A stretch of DNA of 64,000 bases from Amycolatopsis iheyensis. GTDB taxonomy: Bacteria; Actinomycetota; Actinomycetes; Mycobacteriales; Pseudonocardiaceae. This document shows, piece after piece, positions 58,525 to 64,000 of this stretch (position 1 is the stretch's first letter; each line of letters starts with the position of its first letter). The notes beneath the pieces are model-generated. The model searched no databases, was not told where the DNA came from, and worked only from the letters and a program-made list of their open reading frames with translations. The DNA is taken from assembly GCF_024703995.1 (NCBI RefSeq), contig NZ_JAMXQV010000002.1:558001-622000 (forward strand), in the 5' to 3' direction. A program made the position numbers and the translations under genes.

Positions 58525-59130
58525 GTGAGCCGCGTGAAAACCGTTGACCTGTGGTTCGACCCGGTGTGCCCGTGGGCGTGGCTCGCCTCGCGGTGGTTGC
58601 TCGAAGTGGAGGCGGTGCGCGCGGTCCGGACCCGGTTCCACGTGTTCAGCCTGGCGCTGCACAACGAAGGCCGGTCCGTGGACGCGTGGTACCGGACGTG
58701 GCTCGACGAGCGCTGGGGCCCGGCGCGCGTCCTGCTCGCCGCCGAACGCGCGCACGGCAAGGAGGTCCTGCGCGACCTCTACACCGCGCTCGGCACGCGC
58801 CTCCACCGTGACAAGGCGCCGGTCGACCGCGCGACGATCGTCGACGCGCTGACCTCGGTGGGCCTGCCCGCGTCGCTGGCCGACACCGCCGGCTCGACGG
58901 ACCTCGACGAGGACCTGCGGGCCGGAAACCGCGCGGCGCTCGACCCGATCGGCGAGGACCTCGGCGTCCCGGCGATCCACGTCGACGGCAACGCCTTCTT
59001 CGGCCCGGTCGTCAGCCCGCTCCCGCGCGGCGAGGAAGCCGGGCGCCTCTGGGACGGCGTGCTCCTGGTGACCGGCACACCCGGGTTCTTCGAGCTGAAG
59101 CGCGGGCGCAGCAGCCCGGTGACGGCTTAG
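58525..59130 (+). CDS. DsbA-family thioredoxin-fold protein (mycothiol-dependent nitroreductase Rv2466c-like)
   Basis: 201 residues. Thioredoxin-fold start VDLWFDPVCPWAWLASRWLLEV, helical insert, and C-terminal GVPAIHVDGNAFFGPVVSPLPRGEEA. From memory this matches the Rv2466c group of mycothiol-linked reductases. The active site reads CPWA: one Cys only, where I recall CPWC in the mycobacterial protein, so a monothiol mechanism with mycothiol is implied. GTG at 58525 is used; GTG at 58534 is possible. No signal peptide, so cytosolic. Overlaps the convergent NPP1 gene by 4 bases. Confidence 0.82.
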   Translation: MSRVKTVDLWFDPVCPWAWLASRWLLEVEAVRAVRTRFHVFSLALHNEGRSVDAWYRTWLDERWGPARVLLAAERAHGKEVLRDLYTALGTRLHRDKAPVDRATIVDALTSVGLPASLADTAGSTDLDEDLRAGNRAALDPIGEDLGVPAIHVDGNAFFGPVVSPLPRGEEAGRLWDGVLLVTGTPGFFELKRGRSSPVTA

Positions 59131-59885
59131 GCGTTCTCGTCGAACGGGATCCCGCCCGGCTTGGCCTTGCCGAGGTTGCCGGCGAACTGGTCGTCCTTGA
59201 TGCCGAAGGTGGCGCTGCCGAAGTCGGCCTGGGTCAGCTTGTCCCGGATCCCGGCCGGGTAGCCGTCCCAGCCGACGAGCGTCGGGTACTGCCAGGCGCC
59301 CTGGTGGTTCTCCGGCGGGTCGTCGTTGCCGTTGGCGGCGCGGAAGCAGTGCGTCGAGCCGCCGTCCTTGTGGTAGACGACCTTCGCGTGGGTGCCTTCG
59401 AAGCGCATGCTCGCGCGGTCGTGGACGGCGAAGCCGCCGTGCTGCGAGGTCGCGACGTACTCGACCTGGTTGTCCTTGACCCACACGACGACGTGCTCCC
59501 AGTCGTGGCGGTGCCCGGCGCTGCCCGGGCCGAGCGAGGCCTGGTCCTTCTCGAAGTAGAGGGTGAACATCACCGCGCACCAGCCGTTGTTGCATTTCTC
59601 GCGGGAGTAGGAGTTGGTGTTGTCGAGGTCCCAGGAGTCGCGGCAGTGACCGTTGGTGTCACCGCCGAGGGACAGCCCGGGCGCGATGGCGCCGTCCGGG
59701 CCGATGGCCGGGGTCGGGTAGCAGCCGTCCTTGTCGTAGTCGAAGGCGGGCCGGAAGGTCTTCTCGAAGTCGGGTGCGTTGCCGGGCAGGGCGCTCGGCG
59801 GATCCGCGGCGGCGGTGCCCGGGAAGGTCAGCGCCAGCGCGCAGGCGGCGGCCGCGGCGGTCAGGGTGCGGGTTCGGTGCGCCAT
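59127..59885 (-). CDS. secreted NPP1 / NLP (necrosis-inducing-like) protein
   Basis: 252 residues. Signal peptide TAAAAACALALTFPGTAAA. The NLP heptapeptide GHRHDWE is present in SAGHRHDWEHVVVWV near residue 125, together with the Asp/His metal residues and Cys in KCNNGWCAVM that mark the fold. In oomycetes, fungi and some bacteria such proteins bind plant sphingolipids and damage dicot membranes; actinomycete members are often untested. A 19-base perfect inverted repeat lies 20 bases upstream. Suggests interaction with plant material, in line with the secreted glycosidases nearby. Confidence 0.9.
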   Translation of the reverse strand: MAHRTRTLTAAAAACALALTFPGTAAADPPSALPGNAPDFEKTFRPAFDYDKDGCYPTPAIGPDGAIAPGLSLGGDTNGHCRDSWDLDNTNSYSREKCNNGWCAVMFTLYFEKDQASLGPGSAGHRHDWEHVVVWVKDNQVEYVATSQHGGFAVHDRASMRFEGTHAKVVYHKDGGSTHCFRAANGNDDPPENHQGAWQYPTLVGWDGYPAGIRDKLTQADFGSATFGIKDDQFAGNLGKAKPGGIPFDENA

Positions 59886-59905
59886 CGCGGTACTCCCTCG
59901 GTCTT

Positions 59906-59924
59906 GGTCGGAAAGTTTCCGACC
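59906..59924. promoter_or_regulatory. perfect inverted repeat GGTCGGAAA-G-TTTCCGACC upstream of NPP1
   Basis: Nine-base arms around a single G, 20 bases upstream of the NPP1 start. Length and symmetry suggest a dimeric repressor site overlapping the promoter or 5-prime leader. The last ten bases of one arm, GTCGGAAAGT, also occur upstream of the purine operon. Confidence 0.6.
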
Positions 59925-60030
59925 GGGCCGTGCTCAGGCTCGCCGCGGGCGGTCCGGGCCGGCAACCGTGCCGGGCGGAGTGTGCCCGGAAGGCGCCGGG
60001 AGAAGGGGACTTCCGCGCAGTTCTGCCCGG

Positions 60031-61428
60031 TCAGCGACACAACGCCAGCCGGGCCTCCGCCGCATCCCAGTCGCCGGCGCCCGAGGGCTCGTAGTGACGC
60101 ACCTCCTGGGTCTCGCGCACCAGGGCCCGCATCGACGCCAGGTCGGGGAGGTCCTCGCCGAGGGCGCGGGCCTGGACCAGTACGTTTCCCAGCGCCGCCG
60201 CCTCCACCGGGCCCGCGAGGACCGGCACCCCGCACGCGTCCGCCGTCAGCCGGCACAGCAGCTCGTTCCGGGCCCCGCCGCCGACGATGTGGACCACGTC
60301 GAACGTGCGGCCGGTGATCGCGGCCGCCGCCCGGAGCGTGCGGCGGTACGCCAGCGCCAGGCTGTCCAGGATGCATCGGACCAGCGCACCGCGCGAAGAC
60401 GGCGGGCGCTGACCGGTCGCCTCGCAGGCGGCGGAAATACGGGACGGCATGTCCCCCGGCGGCAGGAACTCCGGCGCGTCGATGTCCACCACCGCCGCCA
60501 GGCCGGGCGACGCGGCCGCCGCGCGGAGCAGGCCGGGAAGGTCCGAAGTGGACCACGTCCGCAGCGTCTCCGACAGCACCCACAGGCCCATCACGTTGCG
60601 CAGGAAGCGGATCGTGCCGTCGACGCCGCCTTCATTGGTGAAGTTCGCCGCCAAGGCCGCGTCGCTCAGCTCCGGGGCCGGCAGCTCCAGCCCGGCCAGC
60701 GACCACGTCCCCGAGGAGATGTACGCGAAGTCCGGTCCCGAAGCGGGCACCGCGACCACCGCCGACGCGGTGTCGTGCGAACCCACCGCGATCACCGGCA
60801 GGCCGGCCGGTTCACGGGCCTCGCCCACCACCGTGCCGGGATCGCGCAACGGCGGGAGCAGCCGGGGCGGGATCCCCGCGCGGACGGCGAGCGAGGTGGC
60901 CCAGGTCCGCGCGCGCACGTCGTAGAGCTGCGTGGTCGACGCGTTCGTCCGCTCGGCCCCCAGCGAACCCGTGAGCCAGTAGTTCAGCAGGTCCGGGATC
61001 AGCAGCATCGTCGCGGCCGCGTCGAGCCGGTCGCCTTCGGCCACCAGCTGGTACAGCGTGTTGAACGGCAGCTGCTGCAACCCCGTCACGTCGTAGAGCT
61101 CCCGGTCGGGCACCGGAACGGTGATCCCGTCCGTGCGCGGATCCCGGTAGTGGACGGGGTTCCCGAGCAACGCGCCGCGCTCGTCCAGGAGCCCGTAGTC
61201 CACCGCCCACGAGTCGATGCCGACCCCGTCCAACGGGCCGGCTTCCCGGATCCCGGCCAGGGTCTCGCGGTAGAGCCCCAGGACGTCCCAGTACAACGCC
61301 GGGCCCGCCTGGACCCCGCCGTTGGGGAACCGCCGCACCTCCTCGACGCGCAAAGCAGAGGCGCCGACCGTCCCGGCCATCACCCGGCCGCTCGACGCGC
61401 CGAGGTCGACGGCCGCGACTCGCTTCAC
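60031..61428 (-). CDS. rhaB: rhamnulokinase (FGGY family)
   Basis: 465 residues. Phosphorylates L-rhamnulose with ATP. FGGY features: AAVDLGASSGRVM at the N-terminus, GIDSWAVDYGLLD near residue 70, LYDVTGLQQLPFNTLYQL, IAVGSHDTASAV (catalytic Asp), YISSGTWSLAG and VHIVGGGARNELLCRLTADA. These follow RhaB rather than xylulo- or fuculokinase. GTG at 61428 overlaps the isomerase stop by 4 bases. Last gene of the operon in the window. Confidence 0.9.
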   Translation of the reverse strand: MKRVAAVDLGASSGRVMAGTVGASALRVEEVRRFPNGGVQAGPALYWDVLGLYRETLAGIREAGPLDGVGIDSWAVDYGLLDERGALLGNPVHYRDPRTDGITVPVPDRELYDVTGLQQLPFNTLYQLVAEGDRLDAAATMLLIPDLLNYWLTGSLGAERTNASTTQLYDVRARTWATSLAVRAGIPPRLLPPLRDPGTVVGEAREPAGLPVIAVGSHDTASAVVAVPASGPDFAYISSGTWSLAGLELPAPELSDAALAANFTNEGGVDGTIRFLRNVMGLWVLSETLRTWSTSDLPGLLRAAAASPGLAAVVDIDAPEFLPPGDMPSRISAACEATGQRPPSSRGALVRCILDSLALAYRRTLRAAAAITGRTFDVVHIVGGGARNELLCRLTADACGVPVLAGPVEAAALGNVLVQARALGEDLPDLASMRALVRETQEVRHYEPSGAGDWDAAEARLALCR

Positions 61429-62846
61429 GGGCGCACCACGGTCAGCTCCAGGCCGAGCAGGTCCGCGACCGCCGTCAGCTCGCCGACGCGGTGGCCGGTG
61501 CCCAGCGCCCAGTGGTGCGCGATGCCGCTGGCCGACCAGGCGTCGGTCCACTCCCCCGGGTCGCAGCCGAAGTCCACGCGGGACGTCGTGTTGCCGATCC
61601 GCAGCAGCGGCCCGGGCACGACCGTGCCTTCGGCCGCGATGAGCGTGAACGTCCCGTCGCGGCGCTGCCCGAGCCCGCACAGCGTCACCGGCCCGTGCTT
61701 GACGTCGAACTCCACCGACACGCCCCACCCGCGCTTGCCGTGGTAAACACCGAGGCCGCGCAGCAGCGGCTTGCGGGCGCTGATGCCGAGGTGCGCGGGC
61801 CCGTCGTGGCCCATCTCGACGACGTTGTCGTGGAAGTTCAGCGCCTGCAGCTCGGTGAACGAGCCTCCCGCGCCGAGCCGGTCCATGACCAGCATCGCCA
61901 GCGACGTCCGCAGTTCGTACTCCCCGACCGCCGGGATGCCGCGCGCGGTGAGCAGGGAAGCGCCGAGGATGAACCCGGCGCCGACCCGCTCGTGCGTCTC
62001 GCCGTCGAGACCGCGGTGGTAGTAGGCCAGCGAGTCCAGGGCGAAGTCGTCGACCAGGCGGTCGAGCGCCACCGAAACCCGTGCGCCCCAAGCGAAGTCT
62101 TCGTCCACCACGGACTCGTCCACAGTGAACACTTCGCGGGCCAGGGCGACGCGCGCGGCGGTCTCGTCGTCGGAGACCTTCTCCACCCGCACCCGCAGGT
62201 CGTCGATCTCCAGGATCTCGACGTGCCCGCCGAGCTGGCCCGAGACCAGGGTCGGGTCGGTCGAGACGTCCAGCATGCCCGGGTAGAGGTGCCCGAGCAG
62301 GCCGTGCCGCCCGTGCCGCAACGCCGCGCGGACGCCCGCCGCCTTGATCCACCGGGAAATCCGCGTCCACGCACGCTCGTCTTCGAGGTACCCGGACACC
62401 GAGCGGAACTCGACGCCGAGCCGGCGGAACGCGTTGGCCATCTCCGGCAGCGGGCACGCGCCGCAGTAGGCCAGCCACGCGCCGGTGTCGAAGGACTCGT
62501 GGTCCATCGCCTCGGTGGGCTGCAGGTTGAGCAGCAGCACCGGCGCGTCCGACCGCTGCGCGATCGGCGCGAGCATGCTCGACGTCAGGTACGTCGTCAG
62601 GAACCCGACGATGAGGTCGCAGCCGGCCGCGCGCAGCTTCTCCGCGGCCGCGGCGCCTTCGACCGCGTCGGAGACGAACCCGACGTCGACGACTTCGCAG
62701 TCCATTCCGGACAGTCGCGAGGAGACCCGCCGGGCCGATTCCTGCAGCTGTGGCAGCAGCGCGGGGAACTGCGGCCAGTACGCGCCGAGCCCGCCCGCGA
62801 CGAGCCCGACGCGGGTCTTGCGCGGCGTGATGCGGTCGAGGGTCAT
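61425..62846 (-). CDS. L-fucose/L-arabinose isomerase-fold protein, probable sugar isomerase of the rhamnose operon
   Basis: 473 residues. N-terminal VGLVAGGLGAYWPQFPALLP, GCDLIVGFLTTYLTSSMLAPI and LLNLQPTEAMDHESFDTG recall the AraA/FucI fold; the metal-binding Glu may be in GEYELRTSLAMLV, and GHDGPAHL plus C-terminal HHWALGTGHRVGEL are as in AraA. Ends overlapping the kinase start. Context predicts aldose-ketose isomerisation of L-rhamnose or a similar deoxysugar, although classical rhamnose isomerase has a different sequence. Substrate is therefore inference. Confidence 0.8.
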   Translation of the reverse strand: MTLDRITPRKTRVGLVAGGLGAYWPQFPALLPQLQESARRVSSRLSGMDCEVVDVGFVSDAVEGAAAAEKLRAAGCDLIVGFLTTYLTSSMLAPIAQRSDAPVLLLNLQPTEAMDHESFDTGAWLAYCGACPLPEMANAFRRLGVEFRSVSGYLEDERAWTRISRWIKAAGVRAALRHGRHGLLGHLYPGMLDVSTDPTLVSGQLGGHVEILEIDDLRVRVEKVSDDETAARVALAREVFTVDESVVDEDFAWGARVSVALDRLVDDFALDSLAYYHRGLDGETHERVGAGFILGASLLTARGIPAVGEYELRTSLAMLVMDRLGAGGSFTELQALNFHDNVVEMGHDGPAHLGISARKPLLRGLGVYHGKRGWGVSVEFDVKHGPVTLCGLGQRRDGTFTLIAAEGTVVPGPLLRIGNTTSRVDFGCDPGEWTDAWSASGIAHHWALGTGHRVGELTAVADLLGLELTVVRP

Positions 62847-62855
62847 CGCAACTCC

Positions 62856-64000
62856 TTAACGCAGGAACGCGGCGGCCACCCCGGCGTCCACCGGCACGTG
62901 CAGGCCGGTGGTGTGGGTGAGGTCGCCGCCGGTGAGGGCGAACACCGCGGCCGCGACGTGCTCGGGCAGCACCTCGCGCTTGAGGATGGTCCGCTGGGCG
63001 TAGAACTCGCCGAGCTTCGCCTCTTCGACGCCGTAGACCGCGGCGCGTTGCGCGCCCCAGCCGCCGGCGAAGATGCCGGAGCCCTGGACGACACCGTCGG
63101 GGTTGACTCCGTTGACGCGGATGCCGTGCCCGCCCAGCTCGGCGGCCAGCAGCCGGACCTGGTGGGCCTGATCGGCCTTCGCGGCACCGTAGGCGACATT
63201 GTTCGGGCCCGCGAACACCGAGTTCTTCGACGAGATGTAGACGATGTCCCCGCCGATGCCCTGGGCGATCATCGCCTTGGCGGCGGCCCGCGCGACGAGG
63301 AACGAGCCCTTCGCCATGACGTCGTGCTGGAGGTCCCAGTCGCGCTCGGTCGTCTCCAGCAGCGGCTTCGAGATGGACAGCCCGGCGTTGTTGACGACCA
63401 GGTCGATGCCGCCGAACGCCAGCGCGGTGGCGTCCACCGCGGCCTGCACCGCGCCGGCGTCGGTGACGTCGGCGGTGACCGCGATCCCGCCGGTCTCCGC
63501 CGCCACCTCGGCGGCCGCGTCGGCGTTGAGGTCGGCGATCGCCACGCAGGCGCCTTCGGCGGCGAGCCGCAGCGCGATGGCCTTGCCGATGCCCGATCCG
63601 GCGCCGGTGACCAGCGCGATCCGCCCGGCGAGGGGCTTGGGCTTCGGCATCCGCCGCAGCTTGGCCTCTTCGAGCGCCCAGTACTCGATCCGGAATTTTT
63701 CGCTTTCCGGGATCGGCGCGTAGGTCGAGACGGCCTCCGCGCCACGCATGACGTTGATGGCGTTGACGTAGAACTCCCCCGCGACGCGCGCGGTCTGCTT
63801 GTCCTTGCCGAAGGAGAACATGCCGACCCCGGGCACGAGCACGATCGCCGGGTCCGCGCCCCGCATCGCCGGCGATTCGGATGTCGCGTGCCGCTCGTAG
63901 TAGGCGCGGTACTCGTCGCGATACTCCCCGTGCAGTTCCTTGAGCCGCGCGACGACGTCCTCCAGCGACGCGGTCGCGGGCAGGTCCACCACCAGCGGCC
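62856..64000 (-). CDS. bifunctional rhamnulose-1-phosphate aldolase/short-chain dehydrogenase, C-terminal part (partial)
   Basis: Open through the right edge; about 381 codons visible of a protein usually near 680. The visible N-part (IVLVPGVGMFSFGKDKQTARVAGEFY, YWALEEAKLRRMP) is the end of the class II aldolase and linker; the rest is a complete short-chain dehydrogenase: ALVTGAGSGIGKAIALRLA, NNAGLSISKPL, YISSKNSVFAGPNNVAYGAAKA with the Ser-Tyr-Lys triad. This fusion cleaves rhamnulose-1-phosphate to dihydroxyacetone phosphate and lactaldehyde and oxidises the latter. Nine bases before the isomerase gene, same transcript. Confidence 0.88.
   Translation of the reverse strand, partial: PLVVDLPATASLEDVVARLKELHGEYRDEYRAYYERHATSESPAMRGADPAIVLVPGVGMFSFGKDKQTARVAGEFYVNAINVMRGAEAVSTYAPIPESEKFRIEYWALEEAKLRRMPKPKPLAGRIALVTGAGSGIGKAIALRLAAEGACVAIADLNADAAAEVAAETGGIAVTADVTDAGAVQAAVDATALAFGGIDLVVNNAGLSISKPLLETTERDWDLQHDVMAKGSFLVARAAAKAMIAQGIGGDIVYISSKNSVFAGPNNVAYGAAKADQAHQVRLLAAELGGHGIRVNGVNPDGVVQGSGIFAGGWGAQRAAVYGVEEAKLGEFYAQRTILKREVLPEHVAAAVFALTGGDLTHTTGLHVPVDAGVAAAFLR

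Overview
The window is high-GC DNA with dense, often overlapping genes, many GTG starts and conserved actinobacterial families (Lsr2, a mycothiol-type DsbA protein, a MAB_1171c-type membrane protein, NarL/DesK two-component pairs, GH15/GH31 secreted enzymes). This fits a filamentous soil actinomycete, most likely of the Pseudonocardiaceae (Amycolatopsis-like). That placement is inference from gene content, not from a marker gene. I saw no rRNA, tRNA, IS element, prophage or CRISPR array.

Layout. 0-3.1 kb: the end of an NAD-kinase-like gene and three co-translated membrane proteins of unknown function. 3.1-6.3 kb: a secreted GH15 glucoamylase-type enzyme and a TetR regulator. 6.3-17.1 kb: two minus-strand operons for purine and glyoxylate use: xanthine dehydrogenase (three subunits), guanine deaminase, an NCS2/AzgA permease, a small GGCT-like protein and glycerate kinase; then hydroxypyruvate isomerase, tartronate semialdehyde reductase and a glyoxylate carboligase. 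17.3-20.9 kb: an ABC exporter with a two-component system. 20.9-39.6 kb: an oxalate/formate island: NAD-linked formate dehydrogenase with an unusual domain split, a PanE-like reductase, a GntR regulator, an operon of ThDP decarboxylase, formyl-CoA:oxalate CoA-transferase, NDP-forming acyl-CoA ligase and OFA transporter, a divergent SucCD-like pair with a beta-carbonic anhydrase and a LysR, and FdhD with a second OFA transporter. 40-47.6 kb: Lsr2, a SAM methyltransferase, DinB with an SOS box, small proteins, an XRE/ImmA-IrrE/membrane cassette and an AraC regulator. 47.6-56.8 kb: secreted glycoside hydrolases (a GH5/GH2-like enzyme with two discoidin domains and a GH31), DUF1996 and DUF305-like proteins and a LacI regulator with matching operators. 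56.4-59.9 kb: a DesK/NarL pair, a DsbA-like protein and an NPP1/NLP secreted protein. 60-64 kb: a rhamnose-type catabolic operon running off the right edge.

The most interesting reading is that the 20.9-39.6 kb island is one regulon. Three near-identical sites (consensus GATTGYATRCMGTATSS) stand in front of the PanE-formate dehydrogenase operon, the oxalate operon/SucCD divergent promoter and the OFA-FdhD operon, and a spread version stands before the GntR gene. Oxalate would enter by OFA antiport, be activated by CoA transfer or ligation, decarboxylated to formyl-CoA and CO2, and formate oxidised to CO2 with NADH gain; FdhD matures the dehydrogenase and the carbonic anhydrase handles the CO2. 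A second, separate regulon is a LacI box (GGAGAGCGCTCTCC) shared by the LacI gene, the discoidin-domain glycosidase and the DUF1996 gene.
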